Shown piece by piece: positions 32,809 through 41,367 of a stretch of DNA of 64,000 bases. The notes beneath the pieces were generated by a model. That model was given only the letters and a program-made list of their open reading frames with translations, was not told where the DNA came from and searched no databases. Every line of letters begins with the position of its first letter. The first letter of the stretch is position 1. The translations under genes were made by a program, and so were the position numbers. This stretch comes from Gordonia soli NBRC 108243 (lineage in GTDB: Bacteria; Actinomycetota; Actinomycetes; Mycobacteriales; Mycobacteriaceae): contig NZ_BANX01000038.1 in NCBI RefSeq assembly GCF_000334455.1, positions 1 to 64,000 of the forward strand, read 5' to 3'.

Positions 32809-33342
32809 ATGAGTGACACCTATGACATCGGGAGCACGCCGGAGGGGTCGGACGGGGAGTACAGCCTCGACTCCGACGATCAACTGCAGCCGGAGGACAC
32901 CCTGGACGACCGAGGTGTCGACGATGTCCTCGACGAGGGCTTCTCGCCGCCCGACTACCCGCCCAGCGGCGCCCGACGCGGACTGACGGCGGAGGAGCAG
33001 CGCGAGGGCGAGACGCTCGACGAGCGGTTGTCCGAGGAGACGCCCGATGTCGGGGCGACCGATCCGCTCGATGACATCGAACGTGACGAGCGGGCCCGCG
33101 AGACCGACTGGGAATCGCACGAGTCCGACAGTGACCCGGAGTTCCGCACCGATTGCGAGGTCGGCGACGAGCGCGCGGGTCGCCTGATCGCCCCGGACCG
33201 TGGCACCGGCCCGGACGTCGACAGCGAGGAGATCGCCATCGACGCCGGCATCGACGGTGCCGGGGCGTCTGCCGAGGAGGCCGCGGTGCACGCGATCGAC
33301 GAGGCGGAGGTCGACCGACCGCTGCCCGACGATCAGATCTGA
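32809..33342 (+). CDS. DUF5709-family acidic protein
   Basis: This 177-residue protein is highly acidic, with runs such as DSDDQLQPEDTLDDRGVDD, and has no membrane segment. It matches the actinobacterial DUF5709 pattern: YSLDSDDQLQPEDTL, GVDDVLDEGFSPP, GETLDERLSEETPD and the late RAGRLIAPD. The function is unknown; it is probably intrinsically disordered in part. ATG 32809 begins the conserved sequence; a longer frame from 32662 encodes a basic unlike stretch. The 3' end overlaps the end of the convergent Clp-N gene by 10 bp. Confidence 0.8.
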   Translation: MSDTYDIGSTPEGSDGEYSLDSDDQLQPEDTLDDRGVDDVLDEGFSPPDYPPSGARRGLTAEEQREGETLDERLSEETPDVGATDPLDDIERDERARETDWESHESDSDPEFRTDCEVGDERAGRLIAPDRGTGPDVDSEEIAIDAGIDGAGASAEEAAVHAIDEAEVDRPLPDDQI

Positions 33343-34064
33343 GCCAACGTCTCCTCGACGTGTGTGCGCGTCGCCGACGCCTCGGCGCCGACGGCATCGA
33401 GCACCGCCGCGACCGTCTCGTCGGTGAACAGCGCGATCAACAGGTGCTCGGTGCCGACGTAGTTGTGGCCCATGCCGACTGCGGTGGTCACCGTCGTCTC
33501 GAGGACTGCTTTCGATCGATCGTCGTACGGGACGAAGGCTCGGGCGGCCGGTGGCTCGTCGTCGGCAGGCGTCGACGCCTTGGGGGACGAGGCCCTGAGC
33601 AACTCGGCCAAGCGATCGGTGTCGACGTCCTGCGCTCGTAGGGCCAGCACGGCGAGGGACTCGGGCTCGGCGAAGAGACCCAGGGCGAGGTGTTCTGGCG
33701 TCACCGCCGCCGACTCTGCGGCGACTGCCGCCTCGTGCGCCGCCACGATGCTGTTCTTGGCCCGAGGGGTGAACCGCGCGAACGGGTTCGCATCCGTGGG
33801 CGCGTCCTTCGCGCGGGCGACGAATCGCTTCTGCGCGGCCTGTTTGGTGACGCCCATGCTCGATCCGATCTCCGTCCAGGAGGCACCGTTTCGGCGTGCT
33901 TGGTCGACGAAGTGCCCGATCAGGCTGTCGGCGACGTCGCCGAGATGCTCGGCCGCGACGACCGCTCCCGACAACTGCTCGAGTGGCTCGTCGTGCACCT
34001 TCTGGATCGCCGCGATGAGGTCGTCGAGTCGGACATTGGTCAGGAGTCGTGGTTCCACAGCCAT
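33333..34064 (-). CDS. Clp N-terminal-domain protein with helix-turn-helix
   Basis: The 243-residue protein lacks the AAA modules of ClpC. Residues 1-80 contain a helix-turn-helix of the type GASWTEIGSSMGVTKQAAQKR, and residues 100-240 hold two Clp_N repeats (AVTPEHLALGLF, NYVGTEHLLIALF). Clp_N repeats normally bind adaptors, substrates or phospho-arginine, so this may be a regulator that senses proteotoxic signals, or it may regulate its own gene. Two long palindromes overlap or abut its start codon (34063-34087, 34095-34113), strongly suggesting autoregulation. The 3' end overlaps the DUF5709 end. Confidence 0.85.
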   Translation of the reverse strand: MAVEPRLLTNVRLDDLIAAIQKVHDEPLEQLSGAVVAAEHLGDVADSLIGHFVDQARRNGASWTEIGSSMGVTKQAAQKRFVARAKDAPTDANPFARFTPRAKNSIVAAHEAAVAAESAAVTPEHLALGLFAEPESLAVLALRAQDVDTDRLAELLRASSPKASTPADDEPPAARAFVPYDDRSKAVLETTVTTAVGMGHNYVGTEHLLIALFTDETVAAVLDAVGAEASATRTHVEETLAQI

Positions 34065-34087
34065 GCGTCAACTCTAGGTTGACGCAT
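34063..34087. promoter_or_regulatory. palindromic operator 1 at the Clp-N gene start
   Basis: ATGCGTCAAC and GTTGACGCAT are perfect 10-bp arms around TCTAG. The left arm includes the start-codon region of the minus-strand Clp-N gene. Confidence 0.7.
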
Positions 34088-34094
34088 GGCTGTG

Positions 34095-34113
34095 CGTCAA
34101 CCCTGGGTTGACG
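34095..34113. promoter_or_regulatory. palindromic operator 2 upstream of the Clp-N gene
   Basis: CGTCAAC and GTTGACG are perfect arms around CCTGG. Its centre is 29 bp from that of operator 1, and both share the form CGTCAAC-N5-GTTGACG. The rest of the gap to 34338 shows nothing else definite. Confidence 0.7.
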
Positions 34114-34338
34114 ATGCGTCTGACCTGTATGAATGCACACTCGCGCAGAAACTGTCGGTGGGGTGTGATCAGCTTTCGTCGCGGGTACGAGGGTGATGTC
34201 CACGTCGCACGCGACCGTTCGCGGTCGATTCGTGACGGTCGCATCACGCCCTGCCCGCCGCGTTGACACCCCCGGAAGCGGCGGTGACGATGAAGACAGC
34301 TTCTGGTCCGGCCCGACCATCCCCCGCGGGAGGCAGCA

Positions 34339-35604
34339 ATGAGCATCACCGACCCGAGCATCCACACCGACAGCACGTCCGCACTCGCCAGCCGGTTCCT
34401 CGGCGTCCGCGGTCTCACCGACCTGTTGGCGTCCCGGTTGTCGCCGGAGGACCAGGTCCCGCAGTCGATGACCGAGTCGAGCCCGGCGAAATGGCATCGC
34501 GCACACGTCACCTGGTTCTTCGAAGAGTTCATCCTGCGGCCGCTGCCCTCCTATGCCGTGTACGACGAGAGCTACCGGTACCTCTTCAACTCGTACTACG
34601 AGGCCGTCGGCGCACGGCATCCGCGACCCGACCGCGGTCTGGTCACCCGACCGGGTGCGGCGGAGGTAGGCGGCTATCGCGAATACGTCGACTCCGCGGT
34701 GGTCGAGGCGATCGAGTCTGGCGCACTCGACGACGCCGCACTCGACCTGATCGAGTTGGGCTGCCACCACGAGCAGCAGCACCAGGAACTGCTGCTGATG
34801 GACATCAAGCACCTGTTCTCGACGCATGCGTTCGGTCCGGCCTACGTCGACCGTCCGGCCGACGATGCGCACGCACCCGAGCCGCTGACCTGGCGATCGG
34901 TATCGGGCGGCGTGACGGAGATCGGTGCCCCGGCACCGGGTGCCGACCCCGCGGGATTCTCGTATGACAACGAGGGGCCGCGGCACCGGGTCTACCTGGA
35001 AGACTTCGAGATCGCCGAGCGGGCGGTCACCAATGCCGACTGGCTCGAGTTCATCGCCGACGGCGGCTACCACCGTCACGAGCTGTGGCTCTCCGACGGT
35101 TGGGCGCATCTCGGGCAGACCGCGTGGGAGGCACCCGGTTACTGGGAGTCGGGTGACGACGGGTGGACGACGTTCACGCTCTCGGGTCGGCGGCCGGTGG
35201 TCGCCGACGAGCCTGTCCTGCACGTGTCGTTCTTCGAGGCCGACGCCTTCGCTCGGTGGGCAGGCGCCCGATTGCCCACCGAGTTCGAGTGGGAGGCAGC
35301 GGCGGTCACCGCGGGCGATGCGCGCGGTCAGTTGCTCGACCCCGACCGATGTCATCCCGGTCGTGCGGGCGCGGCGATGATCGGCGACGTGTGGGAGTGG
35401 ACGGCCAGTGCGTACCTGCCCTATCCCGGATTCGTGCCGGCCAACGGCGCTGTCGGCGAGTACAACGGGAAGTTCATGAACGACCAGCATGTGCTCCGTG
35501 GTGCGAGTGCGGTCACGGTTCCAGGACACGAGCGCGCCACCTACCGGAACTTCTTTCCGGCCGCATCACGCTGGGCCTTCTCGGGGCTGCGACTCGCCCG
35601 ATGA
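34339..35604 (+). CDS. egtB: ergothioneine sulfoxide synthase EgtB
   Basis: This 421-residue iron enzyme joins N-alpha-trimethylhistidine (hercynine) to a thiol donor with O2. An N-terminal DinB-like domain supplies the iron-binding His: one in KWHRAHVTWFF and two in CHHEQQHQEL. The C-terminal FGE/sulfatase-modifying domain shows NEGPRHRVYLEDFEI, RLPTEFEWEAAA, GDVWEWTASAYLPYPGF and RNFFPAASRWAFSGLRLAR. GGGAGG precedes ATG 34339. The stop overlaps the egtD start by 4 nt. EgtA, EgtC and EgtE genes, present in the mycobacterial cluster, are absent here, so whether the donor is gamma-glutamylcysteine or cysteine cannot be inferred from context. Confidence 0.93.
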   Translation: MSITDPSIHTDSTSALASRFLGVRGLTDLLASRLSPEDQVPQSMTESSPAKWHRAHVTWFFEEFILRPLPSYAVYDESYRYLFNSYYEAVGARHPRPDRGLVTRPGAAEVGGYREYVDSAVVEAIESGALDDAALDLIELGCHHEQQHQELLLMDIKHLFSTHAFGPAYVDRPADDAHAPEPLTWRSVSGGVTEIGAPAPGADPAGFSYDNEGPRHRVYLEDFEIAERAVTNADWLEFIADGGYHRHELWLSDGWAHLGQTAWEAPGYWESGDDGWTTFTLSGRRPVVADEPVLHVSFFEADAFARWAGARLPTEFEWEAAAVTAGDARGQLLDPDRCHPGRAGAAMIGDVWEWTASAYLPYPGFVPANGAVGEYNGKFMNDQHVLRGASAVTVPGHERATYRNFFPAASRWAFSGLRLAR

Positions 35605-36584
35605 CGACTCGCCCGACGACCGTCGACATCGACGACCCGCTGGCCACTGACGTCTTGGCGGGTCTGTGGCAGGACCCGCCGACCCTGCCGACCAAGTGGC
35701 TCTACGACGAGCGTGGCAGCCGGCTCTTCGACGAGATCACCCGACTGCCCGAGTACTACCCGACGCGCCGTGAGACCGAGATCCTGCGCGCGCACGGCGC
35801 CGAGATCGCCGCGTCCACCGATGCATCGACACTCGTCGAGTTCGGCTCGGGTACCTCGACCAAGACGCGATTGCTGCTCACCGCGTTCGCCGATCGGCAC
35901 TCGGACGCCGCCGCCGGTGTGACCGAGCGGCCGCGGTATGTGCCCCTGGACGTGAGCGCCGAGATCTTGGCCGAGGCGTCCGCGACACTGGCCGTCGACT
36001 ATCCGAGCATCGACATCACCCCGCAGGTCGCCGATTTCACGGCCGACGGCCTGACATTGCCCGACGCGGACGGTCCACTCGTGGCCGCATTCCTCGGCAG
36101 CACGATCGGCAACTTCGACACCGACGGTCGGGAGAAGTTCTTGTCCCGGCTCTCGTCCGCCCTGCGGACCGGTGACTTCCTCCTGCTCGGTGCCGACCTG
36201 ATCAAGGACACCGGTCGGCTTCTCGCCGCCTACGACGACCGCGCCGGGGTCACCGCGGATTTCAGCCGCAACATGATCGAGGTGCTGCGTACCGGCCTGG
36301 ACACCACGGGTCTCTACGCCGGTGACTTCGACCATGTCGCGCGATGGAATCCACGCGAGCACCGGATGGAGATGTCGCTGCGAGCACGCCGCGACGTCGT
36401 CGCGTGGTTCGGGGTGCTGCAGAAGGAGTGGCGCGCGTCGGCCGGCACGGAGATCGCCACCGAGATCAGTACCAAGTTCGACCGTGCCGAGCTGACCGCT
36501 GAGCTGGCCCGCGCCGGACTGACCGAGGTGCGCACGTGGACCGACGGCGCTCGAGATTTCGCGCTGGTCCTCGCCCGCCGTTGA
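35601..36584 (+). CDS. egtD: L-histidine N(alpha)-methyltransferase EgtD
   Basis: This 327-residue SAM-dependent enzyme trimethylates the alpha-amino group of histidine to hercynine, the substrate of EgtB. The conserved start is KWLYDERGSRLFDEITRLP with EYYPTRRETEIL, then the SAM motif LVEFGSGTSTKT, PLDVSAEIL, and AFLGSTIGNF. It overlaps egtB by 4 nt (ATGA), so the two are translationally coupled. Length is that of M. tuberculosis EgtD. An open frame runs far upstream within egtB, but similarity starts at ATG 35601. Confidence 0.94.
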   Translation: MTTRPTTVDIDDPLATDVLAGLWQDPPTLPTKWLYDERGSRLFDEITRLPEYYPTRRETEILRAHGAEIAASTDASTLVEFGSGTSTKTRLLLTAFADRHSDAAAGVTERPRYVPLDVSAEILAEASATLAVDYPSIDITPQVADFTADGLTLPDADGPLVAAFLGSTIGNFDTDGREKFLSRLSSALRTGDFLLLGADLIKDTGRLLAAYDDRAGVTADFSRNMIEVLRTGLDTTGLYAGDFDHVARWNPREHRMEMSLRARRDVVAWFGVLQKEWRASAGTEIATEISTKFDRAELTAELARAGLTEVRTWTDGARDFALVLARR

Positions 36585-36585
36585 C

Positions 36586-37614
36586 TCACCCCGCTGCGAG
36601 CAGCGCTCGCACCCGGGGGATCACCTCGGTCCCGTACAACTCGATGCTGCGCATCAGGGCCGCGTGGCCCAGGGTGCCGTGTGAGTACTTCATGTCGAAT
36701 CGACTGAGGCCCAGCGCAGAAGCGGTGCCCGCGATCTTTGCGGCGACGGTGTCGGGGGAGCCGACGTAGAGCGACCCGCCGGGTCCCGTGGCCCGTTCGA
36801 ACTCGATGTGGGTCACCGGCGGCCATCCGCGTTCGCGGCCGATGCGGTCCATGTACACCCGATAGTGCGGCCAGAGCTGGTCGCGCGCTTCGGAGTCCGA
36901 GTCGGCCACGTGTCCGGGCGAGTGCACGCCGATGGGCAGTTCGTCGTGACCGGTCTCGCGCAGCGCTCGCCGGTAGAGGTCCGCGTACGGGGTGAACCGG
37001 AGTGGATCGCCACCGATGATCGCGAGCATGAGCGGTAGACCGTAGGACGCCGCACGCACCACCGACTCCGGGCTGCCGCCGACCGCGATCCATGTCGGCA
37101 AGGGGGCGTTCTCCAGCTGCGGATACACCGACTGGGCGGTCAACGGGGTGCGCGTCGAACCCGACCACGTGACCGGCTCCCCGCGGCGGAGCAGGTCGAA
37201 GAGCGACAGCTTGTCGGTGAAGAGTTCTTCGTACTGGGCGAGGTCGTACCCGAACAGCGGGAAGGACTCGGTGAACGACCCGCGACCCAGGATCACCTCG
37301 GCGCGACCGTTCGACAAGGCGTCCACGGTGGCGAAGCGTTCGAAGACCCGGATCGGATCGTCGGAACTCAGCACCGTCACGGCAGACCCGACGCGAATGC
37401 GTTCGGTGCGTGCGGCGATCGCGCCGAGGACCACCTCGGGTGCCGACACCGCGAAGTCGTCGCGGTGGTGTTCGCCGACGCCGATGAAGTCGATGCCGAC
37501 CCGGTCGGCGAGCTCAGCCTGTTCGACGAGATCGCGCAGGGACTGCGCAGCGGTTCGCGGCGTGCCGTCCGCATCGACGGTGACATCGCCGAAGGTGTCG
37601 AGTCCCAGTTCCAT
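36586..37614 (-). CDS. LLM-class flavin-dependent oxidoreductase
   Basis: This 342-residue luciferase-like TIM barrel probably uses reduced flavin or F420. It has the family patterns GIDFIGVGEHHRDDFAVSAP near 40-59, RIRVGSAVTVLSSDDP and EVILGRGSFTESFPLFG, and GTLGHAALMRSIELYGTEV near the C-terminus. The group with this layout (MELGLDTFGDV start) comprises LLM proteins often called Atu2307-like. The substrate is unknown. It converges on egtD, one base after its stop, so the transcripts overlap or terminate within coding sequence. Confidence 0.87.
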   Translation of the reverse strand: MELGLDTFGDVTVDADGTPRTAAQSLRDLVEQAELADRVGIDFIGVGEHHRDDFAVSAPEVVLGAIAARTERIRVGSAVTVLSSDDPIRVFERFATVDALSNGRAEVILGRGSFTESFPLFGYDLAQYEELFTDKLSLFDLLRRGEPVTWSGSTRTPLTAQSVYPQLENAPLPTWIAVGGSPESVVRAASYGLPLMLAIIGGDPLRFTPYADLYRRALRETGHDELPIGVHSPGHVADSDSEARDQLWPHYRVYMDRIGRERGWPPVTHIEFERATGPGGSLYVGSPDTVAAKIAGTASALGLSRFDMKYSHGTLGHAALMRSIELYGTEVIPRVRALLAAG

Positions 37615-37813
37615 CGGGGGCCTTCCGGATCAGGTCGCCCGGCGGGCGACGCCATGGTGGCGATGACGAGTTCTCGCCGGTGGGTCCACGCTGGTCGTTC
37701 GACCGTCGCGAAGTGCCTCGTTGTGGGACTCTATGTGCGCGTCCATGCCGACGCACCGGCGCCGCCCCCCAACCGTGCGCCGGTCTCCTCCCCTCTTACG
37801 AAGGAGCCGCCCC

Positions 37814-38194
37814 ATGTGGGACTCGTTCTGGGATTTCCTCTGGTACACGATCGTCATCTTCGCGTTCGTGGCCTACCTCATCGTGCTCTGGCACGTCATC
37901 ACCGACCTGTTCCGCGACAAAGCGGCATCCGGTCTGGAAAAGGCGGTGTGGGTGGTCTTCCTGATCATCCTCCCGTATCTCACGGCCATCGCCTACCTGC
38001 TGTTCAAGGGTCGGGGCATGGCCGAGCGTCAGCGCGCCGCGGTGGCCGAGGCCAAGCAGGCCTCCGACGACTACATCAAGTCGGTGGCCGGCACGACTCC
38101 GGCGCAGCAGATCGCCGAGGCCAAGAAGCTCCACGAATCGGGTGCCATCACCCAGGAGGAGTTCGATGCGTTGAAGGCCAAGGCGCTCGCCTGA
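37814..38194 (+). CDS. SHOCT-domain membrane protein with phospholipase-D-nuclease N-terminal-like helices
   Basis: This 126-residue protein has two membrane helices (TIVIFAFVAYLIVLWHVI and VWVVFLIILPYLTAIAYLLF) separated by a short basic loop, then a helical linker and a C-terminal SHOCT motif (ESGAITQEEFDALKAKALA). This is the common actinobacterial PLDc_N-SHOCT layout. AAGGAG at 37801-37806 supports ATG 37814. It may act as a small membrane scaffold or stress protein. A 16-bp imperfect hairpin at 38219-38254 follows. Confidence 0.85.
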   Translation: MWDSFWDFLWYTIVIFAFVAYLIVLWHVITDLFRDKAASGLEKAVWVVFLIILPYLTAIAYLLFKGRGMAERQRAAVAEAKQASDDYIKSVAGTTPAQQIAEAKKLHESGAITQEEFDALKAKALA

Positions 38195-38218
38195 GACCCG
38201 CACCTCGTCGGACATCGA

Positions 38219-38254
38219 ACGGCGGCCGGCTCCACGTGGTGGACCGGTCGCCGT
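38219..38254. terminator. hairpin between convergent genes
   Basis: ACGGCGGCCGGCTCCAC pairs with GTGGACCGGTCGCCGT, with two mismatches. It lacks a T-run, so it may act as a weak or Rho-assisted terminator. Confidence 0.5.
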
Positions 38255-38382
38255 CGTGCGTGGAGAAGTCGGCGATGACGCGGCCGACGAGCCACGACCA
38301 TTCCCAATCGCAACGGTTCCCGGTGCGGCCGTGTCGGTGTAGCCAGACCCGTCAGACCGGACCCGACGACCCGGCCCATGAG

Positions 38383-39174
38383 TCAGGGCTGCGCGACCTC
38401 GAAGGGATTGTCGGTGTGACCGACCAGATCTGCGACCGACGAGATGACACGGGTCGGCCGGTACGGGTAGAGCTCGACCGACTGCGGTGTCGAGATCCCC
38501 GACAGCACCAGGATCGTCTGCATGCCCGCCTCCAGGCCGGCGATGATGTCGGTGTCCATCCGATCACCGATCATCAACGTGTTCTCCGAGTGGGCACCCA
38601 TCTGCCGCAGCGCCGATCGCATCATCAGCGGATTGGGCTTTCCGACGTAGTAGGGGTCGCGGCCGGTCGCGCGGGTGATCAAGGCCGCCACCGCACCCGT
38701 CGCAGGTAGCGATCCGCTCGACGACGGACCCGTCGCGTCGGGGTTGGTGGCGATGAACCGCGCACCTCGTTCGACCAGACGGATCGCGGTGGTGATCGCC
38801 TCGAAGGAGTAGGTGCGGGTCTCGCCGAGGACCACGTAATCGGGCTCGACATCGGTGATGACGTAACCGATCTCGTGTAGCGCCGTCGTCAGACCCGACT
38901 CGCCGACCACGTACGCGGTACCACCCGGACGCTGCGTCTCGAGGAAGCGCGCGGTTGCCAGCGCCGACGTCCAGATGGACTCCTCCGGGATGTCGAGTCC
39001 GATGCCGAGGAGTCGGGCACGGAGGTCGCGAGGGGTACGGATCGAGTTGTTGGTGAGGACCGTGAACGGGACCTCTCGTTCGCGCAGTTCCGCGAGGAAG
39101 GCGTCGGCGCCCGGGATGAGGTGCTCCTCGCTCACGAGCACGCCGTCCATGTCCATCAGGTAGTTACAGCTCAT
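38383..39174 (-). CDS. HAD-superfamily IIA phosphatase, NagD-like
   Basis: This 263-residue phosphatase has HAD motif I DMDGVLV at 8-14 (nucleophile and acid Asp), motif II VLTNNS, the lysine in GKPNPLMM, and motif IV MIGDRMDTDIIAG, with a type IIA cap between. NagD-like enzymes dephosphorylate nucleoside monophosphates or small phospho-sugars. The substrate is not evident from neighbours. It is divergent from oppB. Confidence 0.9.
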   Translation of the reverse strand: MSCNYLMDMDGVLVSEEHLIPGADAFLAELREREVPFTVLTNNSIRTPRDLRARLLGIGLDIPEESIWTSALATARFLETQRPGGTAYVVGESGLTTALHEIGYVITDVEPDYVVLGETRTYSFEAITTAIRLVERGARFIATNPDATGPSSSGSLPATGAVAALITRATGRDPYYVGKPNPLMMRSALRQMGAHSENTLMIGDRMDTDIIAGLEAGMQTILVLSGISTPQSVELYPYRPTRVISSVADLVGHTDNPFEVAQP

Positions 39175-39219
39175 CTCCCGATTATCGACCCCGTCGCCGC
39201 GATACCTGCCGCCTTCGGC

Positions 39220-39276
39220 GACAAACCGTCACCGGACAATCCGTCACGGACAAACCGTCACGGACAAACCGGCCCG
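39220..39276. repeat. 14-bp tandem repeat, four copies
   Basis: The unit GACAAACCGTCACG occurs four times at 14-15-bp spacing; the second copy has GACAATCC and the last ends GGCCCG. It is in the HAD/oppB intergenic region, and the repeats have no gene. The rest of 39175-39467 shows nothing definite. Confidence 0.75.
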
Positions 39277-39467
39277 GTGCCGCCCGTGTGCCCGACCCAC
39301 CGCGCGCCGAACCCCGGCACGATGCCGACTCTCCTGTCAGACTGTCTCCCACGTCCACGGGCCCGGTCCGGCCCGCGTCGGATGCCCAGCCCGCATCCGG
39401 CCGACTCGAGTGACGGGGGAACAGCCATGCCGTGCGCCGACGATCGCAGCTCCGCAGTGGGGCAGCG

Positions 39468-40451
39468 GTGATCGGATACGTCGGTAAGCGCATCGCGACC
39501 TGGGCGGTGCTGGTCTTCCTGGCGACCAATCTGACCTGGTTCCTCGCCACCTGGTTTCTCGACCCGCGCTCGAACTACGCGTTGCGCCGGCCGCCGCTAC
39601 CCGACTCCGTGGTCGACACGACGCTCACCAGCTACAACCTGAACGACAAGACGCCGTTGATCGAGCGTTGGTGGACGTGGCTCAGTGGCATCCTGCTGCA
39701 CTGGGACTGGGGAGCGACCCCGGTCGGTGAGAGCGTGAACGGCGAGGTCGGCTACCGCATTCTCACCTCGGTACAACTGGTAGCGGGGGCCACGATCATC
39801 GCGACGGTCCTCGGAGTGGGACTCGGGGTGTACACCGCGCTGCGGCAATACCGATTCGCCGACCGCGCATGGCAGTTCATCTCCATCGCCGCCATCAACA
39901 TCCCGGTCGCCGTGGCCGGCCTCGGCATCGTGCTGCTCGGCATCTCGCTGAACCAGTCGGTCGGGCACACCGTCCTCTACGTCGCCGGGTCCGGCGGAGT
40001 CGATGTCCACGGCTTCTTCCCGGTACTTGCCGACCGCCTGCGGCACCTGATCCTCCCGACGCTCACGCTCGTCGTGGTGCAGTACGCCGGTCTCCACTTC
40101 GTCCAGCGCTCACTGCTCCTCGACACCATCGATGCCGACTATGTGCGCACGGCCCGCGCCAAGGGCTTGACCCGGGGCACTGCTGTCCGGCGACACGCAC
40201 TGCGTACCGCGATCATCCCGGTCGCGGTGGGCGTGGCCTTCGCGATCCCCGCGGTGTTCGTCGGAGCGGTGATCACCGAGACCATCTTCGGTTGGGAAGG
40301 GATGGGCAGATACTTCGTGACCTCCATCGGCACCAACGACATCCACGGCGCGGTCGCGGTGGCCGCCTTCGGTGCTCTGACGACGGCTGTCGGCGCCATC
40401 CTGGCCGACATCGTGGTGGTCTATCTCGATCCCCGGGTCCGGGTGGGCTGA
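39468..40451 (+). CDS. oppB: oligopeptide ABC transporter permease OppB
   Basis: This 327-residue permease begins MIGYVGKRIATWAVLVFLATN, with a first membrane helix typical of DppB/OppB. It has six helices and the EAA loop near 225-245 (YVRTARAKGLTRGTAVRRHAL). GTG 39468 is taken because similarity begins there. The gene order B-C-D-A is the order of M. tuberculosis oppBCDA (Rv1283c-1280c), an importer of oligopeptides reported also for glutathione and bradykinin. The genes are spaced by 1 bp or overlap, so they form one operon. Confidence 0.88.
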   Translation: MIGYVGKRIATWAVLVFLATNLTWFLATWFLDPRSNYALRRPPLPDSVVDTTLTSYNLNDKTPLIERWWTWLSGILLHWDWGATPVGESVNGEVGYRILTSVQLVAGATIIATVLGVGLGVYTALRQYRFADRAWQFISIAAINIPVAVAGLGIVLLGISLNQSVGHTVLYVAGSGGVDVHGFFPVLADRLRHLILPTLTLVVVQYAGLHFVQRSLLLDTIDADYVRTARAKGLTRGTAVRRHALRTAIIPVAVGVAFAIPAVFVGAVITETIFGWEGMGRYFVTSIGTNDIHGAVAVAAFGALTTAVGAILADIVVVYLDPRVRVG

Positions 40452-40452
40452 C

Positions 40453-41367
40453 ATGGCAACGTATTACGAGGACGACGACGCCGGTGGTCGCGACGCGCCG
40501 GTCGCCCGCCGACCGTCCGGACGTGGACGCCTGGTCGCGAAGCGGTTCGCGCGCCATCGATCTGCGATGGCGGGTCTCGTCGTCTTCATCGCACTCGTGC
40601 TCTTCGCGGTGCTCGGCGACGTGTTCGCATCGCACTCGTACACCGACACCGACTTCCTCGCCATCGGGTTCCCGCCCGGGGCGGATCACTGGTTCGGGAC
40701 CAACGATGCGGGCAACGACCTCTACGCGCAGGTGGTGCACGGTCTGCAGCGGTCGTTGACGATCGCGCTGTCGGTCGCGGCCGGCACCACCGTGCTCGCC
40801 GCCCTGGTGGGTGCGGGCGCGGCGTACTTCGGCGGCTGGGTGCAGCGTGTCGTGCTGGGCATCCTGTACCTGCTGCTGGTGGTACCGACCTTCCTGATCC
40901 TCGCGCTCGTCTCCAGCTCGACCGGCGGGGACTGGCGCTGGCTGATAGTGGTGCTCACCCTGTTCGGGTGGATGATGTTGGCGCGCATCATCCATTCGAT
41001 GGCGGTGTCGATCCGCGAACGCGACTACGTCACCGCAGCGCGGTATCTGGGCGAACCGGCGCCGGTGATCATCGTCCGGCACATCCTGCCCAACCTCGCG
41101 TCGCTGCTCGTCATCAACTTCGCGCTCGGGGTGGTCGCCACCGTGCTCGCCGAGACCGGACTCTCCTTCCTCGGCCTGGGGGTCGCCATTCCCGACGTCT
41201 CCCTCGGCGGTCTGCTGCAGTCCGGGGCCGGATCGCTGGCGGCATCGCCCTGGCTGTTCTACTTCCCGGCGGCGACATTGACGCTGCTGACGGTCTCGAT
41301 GGCCCTGATCGCCGATGGCCTCCGAGATGCGTTGGACCCCAGGGCTCGCACAGGGGTACGCCGATGA
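40453..41367 (+). CDS. oppC: oligopeptide ABC transporter permease OppC
   Basis: This 304-residue partner permease has a polar N-terminus of about 40 residues, a first helix, then the long external loop with the DppC signature FGTNDAGNDLYAQVVHG (Opp-type HxxGTDxxGRD-like region), and the EAA loop near 190-210 (RERDYVTAARYLGEPAPVI). It begins 1 bp after oppB and overlaps the ATPase gene by 4 nt. It pairs with OppB to form the channel. Confidence 0.88.
   Translation: MATYYEDDDAGGRDAPVARRPSGRGRLVAKRFARHRSAMAGLVVFIALVLFAVLGDVFASHSYTDTDFLAIGFPPGADHWFGTNDAGNDLYAQVVHGLQRSLTIALSVAAGTTVLAALVGAGAAYFGGWVQRVVLGILYLLLVVPTFLILALVSSSTGGDWRWLIVVLTLFGWMMLARIIHSMAVSIRERDYVTAARYLGEPAPVIIVRHILPNLASLLVINFALGVVATVLAETGLSFLGLGVAIPDVSLGGLLQSGAGSLAASPWLFYFPAATLTLLTVSMALIADGLRDALDPRARTGVRR

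Noticed and set aside
32653..35529. A 958-codon open frame on the minus strand across the Clp-N and egtB region
   Set aside because: It is antisense to egtB and lacks any recognisable domain; long antisense frames are usual at this GC content.
39220..39276. Tandem repeats considered as a CRISPR array
   Set aside because: The units are 14 bp with no spacers and no cas genes are nearby.
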